Part shown: in pieces, positions 1 through 7,103 of the stretch
How positions within the stretch are numbered: position 1 is the first letter of the stretch
How the letters are laid out: each line of letters opens with the position of its first letter
Origin: a bacterium
GTDB taxonomy: Bacteria > Fidelibacterota > Marinisomatia > Marinisomatales > JAHJCW01
Reading direction: 5' to 3'
Assembly (NCBI GenBank): GCA_030621275.1
Contig: JAUXHY010000032.1
Span: 1 to 8,684, forward strand
DNA: 8,684 nt
Notes under the pieces: model-generated
Database searches by the model: none
What the model was told of the DNA's origin: nothing
What the model saw: the letters and a program-made list of their open reading frames with translations, nothing else
Translations under genes and position numbers: made by a program

Positions 1-373
1 TCAACGCTTCAGATGATAATATCATTCCCGGTGTGCAATACCCGCATTGTACAGCACCTTCCTCTAAAAATGATTTTTGCAGAGGATGTAATGTTTTATG
101 GTCCGAAAATGATTCCACAGTTTCAATTTTGCAGTTATTTACAGTATGCATTAGCATTAAGCATGAGTTTTGTGCTTTACCATTAACTAATACCGTACAT
201 GATCCGCATTCGCCATTATCACAGCCATATTTAACACTGTAAATATCATTTTCACGAAGATATTCAAGTAATGTTTGCCCGGGTTTAACTTCGGTATTGA
301 TTGTCTTTTTATTTAATATAAATTTTATTTTCATTTTTTCTTTGTTTCTTAGTGTCTTTGTGGTTTTATTCAT
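1..373 (-). CDS. N-terminus of XdhD-like molybdenum hydroxylase ([2Fe-2S] domain), cut by left edge
   Basis: The first 124 codons are readable from the ATG at 373 to the window edge with no stop. The translation is a plant-type ferredoxin domain followed by the start of the second [2Fe-2S] domain of the xanthine dehydrogenase family: first-cluster cysteines are C51, C56, C59 and C71 (GCDNGECGSCTV), second-cluster C110 and C113 (QCGYCTPGM); the later C-x-C pair lies beyond the edge. The ATG overlaps the TGA of the preceding FAD-subunit gene (ATGA). In E. coli the gene after ygfM is xdhD, where this domain is fused to the molybdopterin subunit, so I expect the same here, but a free small subunit of about 160 residues cannot be excluded. 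Residues 1-13 (MNKTTKTLRNKEK) precede the usual family start at Met14 and come from a repeat-like sequence; a strong ribosome binding site favours the ATG at 373. Confidence 0.85.
   Translation of the reverse strand, partial: MNKTTKTLRNKEKMKIKFILNKKTINTEVKPGQTLLEYLRENDIYSVKYGCDNGECGSCTVLVNGKAQNSCLMLMHTVNNCKIETVESFSDHKTLHPLQKSFLEEGAVQCGYCTPGMILSSEAL
335..364 (-). repeat. Degenerate copy of the TKTQRHEE-type junction repeat
   Basis: This 30-base stretch matches 6601-6630 at 25 of 30 positions by direct comparison, in the same orientation and the same reading frame relative to the coding strand. It encodes residues 4-13 of the XdhD-like protein (TTKTLRNKEK, compared with TTKTQRHEEE in the other copy). 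It shows the same roughly 8-base periodicity of GTGTCTT on the plus strand. It lies exactly at a gene junction. Confidence 0.65.
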
Positions 374-1125
374 ATCTTCTCCACTGCTCTTTGGATGCCG
401 GTCTCGATTAGCGATTTTTTATATTTCAAAGAACCGTATTGATCATCCTCAAAATATTTAACCGACTCATTTATAATTTTCTTTAATGAATTTTTGCTAA
501 AATCGGCAAGCTTTATTGTATTGCCATATAGTTTCTTAGCTTTGCCTGATATGACAAAGTCTAATTCCATAGCTCGTCTTACGACTGCAACAATTAAAAA
601 TGCAGGAGCTGATGGTAAAAGTGCAAACCGTTCAAATCCGGATGTTTTTAGATCAATTGTATTAATTATTATCTTATTGATTATTCCTTTTCCATCCCAC
701 TCCCGAAGATGAATATTCTTTTTATCCGGTGTTCTTATTTCTAATATTGGATTAATAGCCACTAAGTATGTAAATATTTCGGATTGTACACGCTTTTGAG
801 CGATTTCACCACCAAGCGATCGCTGATTACGAATGTTTTTAGAAAAACAGGAATATTTTACTGCCTCAACAATTAATGGGAAGTCGGATAATTTGTTAAT
901 CATATCTTGGATTGTTGAACCAGCGCCAATTATAATTGAATCTTCGGTAATCTCAATAGTTTTGTCAACAATATAACTAATGTCGATAAGATTTTGAATT
1001 TTTGTCTTTTTTTCGGCTACAATATATGTTCCGCCACCTAACAGCGCACTTTTGGATTTTGATTGATATTCAATTGCTTGTTTAAAAGATGTAGGAATAT
1101 CAATATTCTTTATCGATGACCACAT
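370..1125 (-). CDS. ygfM: YgfM-type FAD-binding subunit of molybdenum hydroxylase
   Basis: This is the FAD (medium) subunit that passes electrons between [2Fe-2S] clusters of a molybdenum hydroxylase and an acceptor. From the ATG at 1125 it is 251 residues long, close to the 259 of E. coli YgfM. It has the N-terminal FAD-binding loop LLGGGT (28-33) and the second FAD motif RNQRSLGGEIA (99-109). The latter has GGEIA where ordinary XDH medium subunits have GGNI, a variation also seen in E. coli YgfM. The C-terminal half resembles the CO dehydrogenase flavoprotein C-terminal domain. A TTG at 1137 would add four residues, but GGAGAA at 1130-1135 is well placed for the ATG at 1125 and overlaps the TTG codon itself. 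The gene starts one base after the amidohydrolase stop and overlaps the next gene by four bases. Its position between the amidohydrolase and a [2Fe-2S] protein matches the E. coli locus. Confidence 0.88.
   Translation of the reverse strand: MWSSIKNIDIPTSFKQAIEYQSKSKSALLGGGTYIVAEKKTKIQNLIDISYIVDKTIEITEDSIIIGAGSTIQDMINKLSDFPLIVEAVKYSCFSKNIRNQRSLGGEIAQKRVQSEIFTYLVAINPILEIRTPDKKNIHLREWDGKGIINKIIINTIDLKTSGFERFALLPSAPAFLIVAVVRRAMELDFVISGKAKKLYGNTIKLADFSKNSLKKIINESVKYFEDDQYGSLKYKKSLIETGIQRAVEKI
376..382 (-). promoter_or_regulatory. Strong Shine-Dalgarno site for the XdhD-like gene
   Basis: On the minus strand GGAGAAG lies upstream of the ATG at 373, with five bases between GGAG and the ATG. It sits inside the last codons of the preceding FAD-subunit gene. 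It supports the start at 373 over the in-frame Met14 (ATG at 334), whose upstream sequence is only A-rich. Confidence 0.7.
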
Positions 1126-1126
1126 A

Positions 1127-2521
1127 TTATTCTCCAATAAAATTTATACCTGAATTTTGTGTTGCTTTTTTCAGCATTTCAGAGCTGATTCTATTATGTT
1201 CTTTGATGTGTTTCTTTTCATTAAAATCAAATTTGCCATTACGCACTTGGACTTTGCCATTAACTATCAGATGATCAACGGGAGTAGTCCTAACAGTAAA
1301 TACTAATGATGCTAACGGATCGGACATTCCACCGGCATATTCAAGGCTGTCGACTGAGAACATTGCTATGTCCGCTTGCTTGCCAACCGATAATTCTCCG
1401 ATGTCATTTCTATCCAAAACTTGTGCTCCTCCACGCGTTGCCATCCATAGCACATCTCTAGCGGTAAGCCAATGTTCATATTTTCTTAAACGTGATAATA
1501 ATAATGCATTGCGTATTTCACTTAACATATTACTTGAATCATTTGATGCGCTTCCGTCCACTGCTAAACTAACTGAAATATCTGCCTCGATCATTTCTTT
1601 AATACGTGCAATCCCTGAACCTAATCGCAAATTTGATGATGGACAATGAGATACTCCGCAACCTGCTTCTCCCATCAATTTTATTTCATTATCATTCAGA
1701 TGAACGGTATGGGCAAACCAAGCATTTTTACTGATCCAACCCAATGAATCAACATAATCGACAGGTCGTTTACCATATTTTTCGATGCAGAATTTTTCCT
1801 CATCAAGTGTTTCGGCCAAGTGTGTATGGATAAGCAAATTATTTGCTTTAGCATAATCAGCAGTTGTGCGCATCAACTCAGGAGTGACAGAAAATGGTGA
1901 GCAAGGTGCAAGTGCGATGCGCAGCATTGAGCCATCCGATTTATCATGATATTTCGCGACCAACCGTTCTGTATCAGCTTGAATTTCAGCTTCAGTTTGT
2001 ACTACATCATCAGGCGGTAAACCGCCCTTAGATCTGCCAAGTGACATAGATCCGCGCGTCGGATGAAACCGGATTCCCATCTCTTTAGCAGCTTCAATTT
2101 CTACGTCAATTAATTGAGCAGAAGTTTTCTGCGGAAATATATACAAATGATCGGAACTCGTTGTTGTACCTGATTTCATTAACTCAGCGATGGCAGTTTT
2201 TGTGCTGATAGTTATGCCTTCCTCAGTTAACTCTCGCCATAATTCGTAATGGTTGTTTAACCATCCGAATAACGATACATTTTGCATTTTCGGAATATTA
2301 CGCGTAAGTGTCTGATAAAAATGATGATGAGTATTTATAAATCCCGGTAAAACGACCATATTACTTGCGTCAATCACTTTATCAATGTTACATTGATAAT
2401 CATCTGATTCAATAGAAGTAATTTTATCATTTTCGATTAGAATATGCCCGCCGGAAAATTCTTCCTGATCATTGTTCATAGTTGCTACTAAAAGCGGATT
2501 TTTGATAAGTATTCTACTCAT
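1127..2521 (-). CDS. 8-oxoguanine deaminase-like amidohydrolase in the SsnA position
   Basis: A metal-dependent cyclic deaminase of the amidohydrolase superfamily (464 residues). Visible metal-site residues are the H65-x-H67 pair (NTHHHFYQTLTR), H234 (HTHLAET, with E237), H271 and D322 (VDGSASND). The sequence resembles the 8-oxoguanine deaminase/hydroxydechloroatrazine ethylaminohydrolase (AtzB) branch much more than E. coli SsnA: RGSMSLGRSKGGLPPDDVV (156-174), LAPCSPFSVTPELMR (204-218), HTHLAETLDEEKFC (232-245) and ATRGGAQVLDRNDIG (361-375) are as in Pseudomonas 8-oxoguanine deaminase as I remember it. That enzyme converts 8-oxoguanine to urate and ammonia in the cytoplasm. The ATG at 2521 overlaps the ygfK stop by eight bases, and the next gene starts one base after its TAA. 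Substrate is inferred; guanine, isoxanthopterin or another aminated heterocycle remains possible. Confidence 0.85.
   Translation of the reverse strand: MSRILIKNPLLVATMNNDQEEFSGGHILIENDKITSIESDDYQCNIDKVIDASNMVVLPGFINTHHHFYQTLTRNIPKMQNVSLFGWLNNHYELWRELTEEGITISTKTAIAELMKSGTTTSSDHLYIFPQKTSAQLIDVEIEAAKEMGIRFHPTRGSMSLGRSKGGLPPDDVVQTEAEIQADTERLVAKYHDKSDGSMLRIALAPCSPFSVTPELMRTTADYAKANNLLIHTHLAETLDEEKFCIEKYGKRPVDYVDSLGWISKNAWFAHTVHLNDNEIKLMGEAGCGVSHCPSSNLRLGSGIARIKEMIEADISVSLAVDGSASNDSSNMLSEIRNALLLSRLRKYEHWLTARDVLWMATRGGAQVLDRNDIGELSVGKQADIAMFSVDSLEYAGGMSDPLASLVFTVRTTPVDHLIVNGKVQVRNGKFDFNEKKHIKEHNRISSEMLKKATQNSGINFIGE
1130..1135 (-). promoter_or_regulatory. Shine-Dalgarno site deciding the YgfM start
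   Basis: GGAGAA on the minus strand leaves six bases between GGAG and the ATG at 1125. It is formed by the final codons of the upstream amidohydrolase gene. It argues that the TTG at 1137, which it overlaps, is not the start codon. Confidence 0.7.
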
Positions 2522-5500
2522 TGCTTACACCAAACAGAGGTTCATCTTTCAAATTTAATAACAAATATCCCATTTGAATTGCATTTTTACTTGACCATAA
2601 GTAGTCATAATCAACTTTTGAATGTACTACCTGAATCACCATAGATGATTTATCAATTATAGCTGAAAGATAATTATTTGAATATAGTAAATGGCCATCT
2701 TCAATCTTCATAATTTCAATAAAATCATCATGTTTGTATTGTATATGGTCGTTTTCAATAAAGTAACCTTCAGGTTCTTGTAGAAAACTTTCTTTTGTTA
2801 AAAATATATGCGGTTTGGTTTTGTATGGTGCACCTGCTGTGGGACAAAAAGTATTGCAATTGCCGCATTCATTACAGAAATCACCGATGGTAATAATTTG
2901 TGTATTTTGTTCAAATACGATGGGTACTAAGTTAGAAATAGTGATTTCACCACTTACTTGCGCGACTTTCTGCGCGATTGCTTTCATAGGTGCAGCTTTA
3001 TATTGATAATTTGCCAAGTTCGGACATACATAAACACAAACACTGCATACTTCGTCACAATACAAGCAACGATTTGCTTCTTTAACCACTTCATCTTTGG
3101 TTATTATCCGATGGATCATATCAAAATTCAATTTGTGTTCATCATTATATTTTGGTACGGAGATTCCATATTCACGATTGATCGCTTTCCGCTGTAATTC
3201 CAAATCAGATATCGACTTATTTGATTCACTAGAAAACTGTCCACTAATGCCTGCAGCTTTTAGTATATTTTTTGCAGCGGTTTTCCCGTCGCCAACGGCT
3301 TCCACAACAGTTGCTGCCCCTCTAATAGCATCGCCACCCGCAAACACATTAGCGATATTTGTTTCACAGGTGTTTTGATTTACATCCAACTTTTGTTCAC
3401 CAAGAAAGTCTAATACAACATTTTGTCCAATAGCCGGAATGATGGAATCTACTTCAATGTCAAATTCTGAATTTGGAATTGGAATCGGGCGTGCCCGCCC
3501 TGAAGCATCCGGTTTGCCTAATTTCATTCGCTGACAAGTTATTGAATCTACTTTTCCATTACCATTAATAGTGAGTGGTGAAACTAGTTCAATCAATTTC
3601 ACACCTTCATCCAATGCTGCTTGAATTTCCGCATCTTCAGCGGGCATTTCCCTGCGCGTGCGACGGTATAAAATAGTAACTTTACTACTTTCCCCAACTA
3701 AGCGAATCGCTGTTCGCGCAGCATCCATTGCAGTATTACCGCTACCAATAATGGCAACTTTATCACCTAGATTAACTTTTCGTTTTTGTTTGACTTTAGC
3801 GAGGAATTCAACCGGTTCAATTACATTTTCTAAGTTTTCACCTTCAATGTAGAGTTTTTTATTTTTCTGTGCTCCAACAGCAACATATACATAGTCAAAT
3901 TGTTTACGTAATTTATTGAATTTGGGTGTATCAATTTTAGAATTGTAATGTATTTTAACACCTAAATCAAGAATTCGATTAACATCATTTTGGAATGTCG
4001 CATTAGATAATCTAAAATGTGGAATTGCCTCAAATACCATTCCACCGGAATAACCTTTTGCCTCAAATATATCTACTTGGCATCCTGCTAAAGCCAAGAA
4101 ATAAGCAGCTGATAAACCAGCCGGACCGCCACCAATAATTGCAATGTCAATATTTTGTGATTTTATGTTTTTCTTGGCAAATTCTTTTGATCCGAATTCT
4201 GCAGCATATCGTTTTATATCACGTATTAATAAAGGATTATCATAATTACTACGCGTACATTTTAACGCACAAAGCTGATCGCACACAGCACCGGTAATGC
4301 CGGGTAGAGGGTTAGTTTGCATGATTCCTTCGAACGCTTTGTCAAAATTGCCTTGAGCGGTTTGATAAATATATTCAGGAATGTGTTGATCTGTAGCACA
4401 ATTACCGATGCAGGGCGCTTTTATGCAATCGAACTGTGTTAATTCTCGATTAGTTTTGATTGACTCAAATCCGGTAAACTGATTTTGATAAGCAGGATTA
4501 TCAAGAACATCGTAAGAATATTTTTTCAAGTTATGTAAACAGGATTGTTTTACATCGGTATTACCACCCATGTTGATAATAAATTCGTCAATATTATTAG
4601 CTCCAACGGAGCTGAATTCCATGCGGATATTCTCAAGATACTGATTAAGCCGACCATAACCGCCCGGTTTTAGAACATCAGTGCAAGTAGTTACCGGTTT
4701 AATATTACATGCCAATATATTTGTGATATTGAATGCATCTGCGCCGGCAGAAAATGAAATGTCAAGTTGTCCATCAAAATCTGACTGTAATTGAGAGGCA
4801 AGATTGACGCTGATAGGGTGCAAAGCCCGACCACTCATATAATTTGTGGCCTCTTTTTTGGGCAGAACTTCTCGTGAGTTAAGTACTTCCAAAGTGTTAG
4901 TTAATTTTAAACCAAATTCTACATTATTATCATCAGCAGATTTTTGTAGGTTTTTGATGAGAGCAATTGCGTCATCATATTTTAAATCATGTTCAAATGC
5001 CTCATCCGATATAGTTATTTCATCGAATTTTAGATCATTATTAAGAATTTGACGTAGTTTATCTGATCCTAGTAATGTTGGATTCAGTTTGATTGCAGTA
5101 TTCATTTTCCGTTCTTCAATCAGATATTTCCCGATTTTTTCAATCTCATCCGGTGGACAGCCATGCATGGTCGATAGTGTAATATTATCAGTCAATTGCG
5201 ATGGGATATTTATTTTTTTGACATTTGGATAAATATCGAGAATACTATCTAATTTTTGATTCAATATAGAATCGCAATTATTCATCAATTCAAAATATTC
5301 TTGGACATTAGTGTTCAATATTCCCTTTAAATCGTAACCAACACTCATATTAAAAATAAAGCCGGGATTTTCCGGTTCGCCCCAGCCAAATTTATCACGC
5401 AAAATATGAATTATTATCCAGGCATTCAAATATTCATTAAATGATTGTCGCAGTTTTAACTCTTGTGACCATTCGCAATTGTAGCCCTCATCAGTCATAT

Positions 5501-5798
5501 CAATGCAAGGTTTTGTAACTTCAATTTCATCTAAAGTTTGGACGGTTTTAAGCTCTATATATCTTGCACCAAACAGCCACGCTAAAACAATATTTTGTGC
5601 AAGTTGTGTATGCGGTCCGGCAGCCACGCCAATTGGCGTTTCCAACATTTGTCCATAGCGCTCCATCTTAAATGGATCGTTGCTTTGCGGTATGAAAAAT
5701 AACTCCTTATAATATCCAAATATTTTGCCGTGCTGTTCTTCGCGAAGTATCCACGAAAGTAATTTATTTAAAGGTAGAGGATAGAGTTTATCTGACAT
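2514..5798 (-). CDS. ygfK: YgfK-type iron-sulfur flavoprotein (putative selenate reductase subunit family)
   Basis: A multidomain redox protein of 1094 residues, about 60 longer than E. coli YgfK (about 1030). Domains in order: a dihydroorotate-dehydrogenase-like barrel (about 45-390: AAGPHTQLAQNIV at 59-71, ELKTVQ, FNMSVGYDLKGI, STMHGCPPDEIE, KLNPTLLG, LKPGGYGRL); a GltD-like iron-sulfur domain with C458, C463, C467 and C506, C510, C514; an FAD domain (GGGPAG 556-561) with an inserted NAD(P)H domain (GSGNTA 685-690, then YRRTRREMPA) and the closing FAD motif FAGGDAIRG; and a C-terminal pair of [4Fe-4S] clusters with C911, C914, C918, C921, C925 and C975, C978, C981, C985. All expected motifs are intact. 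Its job is to move electrons between NAD(P)H and a partner or bound substrate; the name 'selenate reductase' reflects an E. coli phenotype, not a proven reaction. The ATG shares its A with the stop of the upstream FAD gene. Confidence 0.95.
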   Translation of the reverse strand: MSDKLYPLPLNKLLSWILREEQHGKIFGYYKELFFIPQSNDPFKMERYGQMLETPIGVAAGPHTQLAQNIVLAWLFGARYIELKTVQTLDEIEVTKPCIDMTDEGYNCEWSQELKLRQSFNEYLNAWIIIHILRDKFGWGEPENPGFIFNMSVGYDLKGILNTNVQEYFELMNNCDSILNQKLDSILDIYPNVKKINIPSQLTDNITLSTMHGCPPDEIEKIGKYLIEERKMNTAIKLNPTLLGSDKLRQILNNDLKFDEITISDEAFEHDLKYDDAIALIKNLQKSADDNNVEFGLKLTNTLEVLNSREVLPKKEATNYMSGRALHPISVNLASQLQSDFDGQLDISFSAGADAFNITNILACNIKPVTTCTDVLKPGGYGRLNQYLENIRMEFSSVGANNIDEFIINMGGNTDVKQSCLHNLKKYSYDVLDNPAYQNQFTGFESIKTNRELTQFDCIKAPCIGNCATDQHIPEYIYQTAQGNFDKAFEGIMQTNPLPGITGAVCDQLCALKCTRSNYDNPLLIRDIKRYAAEFGSKEFAKKNIKSQNIDIAIIGGGPAGLSAAYFLALAGCQVDIFEAKGYSGGMVFEAIPHFRLSNATFQNDVNRILDLGVKIHYNSKIDTPKFNKLRKQFDYVYVAVGAQKNKKLYIEGENLENVIEPVEFLAKVKQKRKVNLGDKVAIIGSGNTAMDAARTAIRLVGESSKVTILYRRTRREMPAEDAEIQAALDEGVKLIELVSPLTINGNGKVDSITCQRMKLGKPDASGRARPIPIPNSEFDIEVDSIIPAIGQNVVLDFLGEQKLDVNQNTCETNIANVFAGGDAIRGAATVVEAVGDGKTAAKNILKAAGISGQFSSESNKSISDLELQRKAINREYGISVPKYNDEHKLNFDMIHRIITKDEVVKEANRCLYCDEVCSVCVYVCPNLANYQYKAAPMKAIAQKVAQVSGEITISNLVPIVFEQNTQIITIGDFCNECGNCNTFCPTAGAPYKTKPHIFLTKESFLQEPEGYFIENDHIQYKHDDFIEIMKIEDGHLLYSNNYLSAIIDKSSMVIQVVHSKVDYDYLWSSKNAIQMGYLLLNLKDEPLFGVSNE

Positions 5799-6586
5799 TA
5801 TATTTTTACGATTTTAGATAATTCAAATCTTAGCATATTTTGCAGTGCTTTACGTCGATAATTAGCTGTAGCACGAATATCATCAATAGGTGAAATTGCG
5901 CGATCAACCTTATCTAATATTTGATCAATGTAAAGCATTTCTAATCCGCTTAATTTAATAATTGTTGGAGCAACTGCGCCTATGGCGATGGTTAATTCAT
6001 TTTCATCATAAGCGGTTGCAAAGTTAATGACCGAAATTGCCATTGCTTCACGTAAGCCAAGTTTATAAAACATTGAATTTGAGGATGTTAGCGGTAGTAT
6101 TACCGTTAGTAATATTTCTCCGTCTTTCATCGCAGTTTTGCCAGGACCGGCGATGAATTTTTCAATTGGAATAGTCCGATTCCCATTTTTATTACAGAGT
6201 AATAATTTTGCATTAAAAGCATATAGTGTCGGTAAAGTATCTCCGGCAGGGGAAGCATTGCAGATATTGCCGCCAATTGTGGCACGATTACGAATTTGTA
6301 CGCTACCAAATTCAGTAGTTGCTTGCCAAAGTGCATAAAAATGTTTTATAATAAAGTTGTTATTCTTTATTCCTTCAATTGTTGTTCCGGCGCCGATTTC
6401 AATATTATTACCAATCTTTTTAATTCCGGTGAAATTAGGGAGTTGCTTTAAATCAATGATTGTCTCAGGTAACTTTTGTCCGCGTTCATAACGTGGGATT
6501 AAATCCGTTCCACCAACGAGTAAGGTAAAATTTTGTTCAGATATCAAATGTAACTCATCTAGTGTTTTTGGTCTAAAATACTTCAA
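5798..6586 (-). CDS. XdhB-like FAD-binding subunit of molybdenum hydroxylase
   Basis: Medium subunit of a xanthine-dehydrogenase-type enzyme, 262 residues (E. coli XdhB has 292). It has both classical FAD motifs: LVGGTDLI (23-30) and IRNRATIGGNICNASPAGDT (98-117), and a CO-dehydrogenase-flavoprotein-like C-terminal domain ending in an YRRKALQNML helix typical of the family. The start is a TTG at 6586, five bases after the stop of the [2Fe-2S] gene; no ATG lies near, and the translation from TTG (KYFRPKTLDEL) is the usual family N-terminus. Its stop overlaps the ygfK ATG by one base. With the preceding gene it forms a small-plus-medium subunit pair, but no molybdenum subunit lies beside them, so the catalytic partner must be the downstream XdhD-like protein or a gene outside the window. 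It is clearly distinct from the YgfM-type subunit at 370-1125. Confidence 0.92.
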   Translation of the reverse strand: MKYFRPKTLDELHLISEQNFTLLVGGTDLIPRYERGQKLPETIIDLKQLPNFTGIKKIGNNIEIGAGTTIEGIKNNNFIIKHFYALWQATTEFGSVQIRNRATIGGNICNASPAGDTLPTLYAFNAKLLLCNKNGNRTIPIEKFIAGPGKTAMKDGEILLTVILPLTSSNSMFYKLGLREAMAISVINFATAYDENELTIAIGAVAPTIIKLSGLEMLYIDQILDKVDRAISPIDDIRATANYRRKALQNMLRFELSKIVKI

Positions 6587-6591
6587 TTTAA

Positions 6592-7101
6592 TTACTTTTG
6601 TTCTTCTTCGTGTCTTTGTGTCTTCGTGGTAAGTGAACTCACAGCATCAATTATTTTTGTGTATCCGGTACACCGACAAATATTACCGGAAATTCCCTGT
6701 TTTATTTCTTCTTCACTAGCAGTCGGATTATCTTTTAGTAATTGTTCACCGGCTAATATCATTCCTGGTATACAATAACCGCACTGCACGGAATGATGGT
6801 CAACAAATGCTTTTTGCAAATCGGAAAGCTCACTCTCTTTGCCAATACCTTCAATCGTAGTGATTTCGGAGCCATTTGCTTCTACTGCAAACACCAAGCA
6901 GGAATTGACAATTTTACCATCCATAATTACCGTACAAGCTCCACACTCACCCTCAGCACATACTTCCTTAGCGCCAGTTAAATTTAGTTCATTGCGTAAA
7001 AAATCGAGCAATCGGAGATGAGTAGGTATGGATTGGGTGATAAGATTATTATTTACTGTCAATTCAATTTTATGGATCGTTGGATTATCAGTAAATAGCA
7101 T
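6592..7101 (-). CDS. XdhC-like [2Fe-2S] subunit of molybdenum hydroxylase
   Basis: Small iron-sulfur subunit of the xanthine dehydrogenase/CO dehydrogenase family, 169 residues. The plant-ferredoxin domain carries C48, C53, C56 and C68 (CAEGECGACTV); the helical domain carries C107, C110, C142 and C144 (QCGYCIPGM and ICRCTGY). All eight cluster ligands are present. It relays electrons from the molybdenum centre to the FAD subunit encoded directly downstream. It begins two bases after the stop of the PLP-enzyme gene, without a clear Shine-Dalgarno site. The last 12 residues (LTTKTQRHEEEQK region, from about 157) are not part of the family fold; they are encoded by a periodic repeat at 6601-6630 and look like an added tail. 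Confidence 0.94.
   Translation of the reverse strand: MLFTDNPTIHKIELTVNNNLITQSIPTHLRLLDFLRNELNLTGAKEVCAEGECGACTVIMDGKIVNSCLVFAVEANGSEITTIEGIGKESELSDLQKAFVDHHSVQCGYCIPGMILAGEQLLKDNPTASEEEIKQGISGNICRCTGYTKIIDAVSSLTTKTQRHEEEQK
6601..6630 (-). repeat. TKTQRHEE-type periodic junction repeat
   Basis: On the plus strand this stretch repeats (C/T)GTGTCTT with an 8-base period. On the coding strand it encodes TTKTQRHEEE near the C-terminus of the [2Fe-2S] subunit, just before its stop. A related copy (25/30 identical) lies at 335-364 at another junction of the same operon. From general knowledge, similar ACCACGAAGACAC-like sequences occur at gene ends in many unrelated bacterial genomes; their origin and role are not settled. 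Confidence 0.7.
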
Positions 7102-7103
7102 AA

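Noticed and set aside
33..242. Plus-strand open frame
   Set aside because: It is antisense to the [2Fe-2S] domain with clear cysteine motifs and has no family-like sequence; other plus-strand frames (for example 494-712, 1368-1649, 3097-3378, 7267-7536, 7615-7896) are likewise shadows of the minus-strand genes.
1126..1137. TTG at 1137 as start of the YgfM-type gene
   Set aside because: The TTG overlaps a good GGAG site that is spaced correctly for the ATG at 1125, and the four extra residues add nothing to the family alignment.
1127..2521. Naming the amidohydrolase ssnA from gene order alone
   Set aside because: Motifs follow the 8-oxoguanine deaminase/AtzB branch, not E. coli SsnA, so the symbol would mislead.
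6127..6336. Second minus-strand frame inside the XdhB-like gene
   Set aside because: It overlaps the conserved GGNICNASPAGD region of the real gene in another frame and has no recognisable features.
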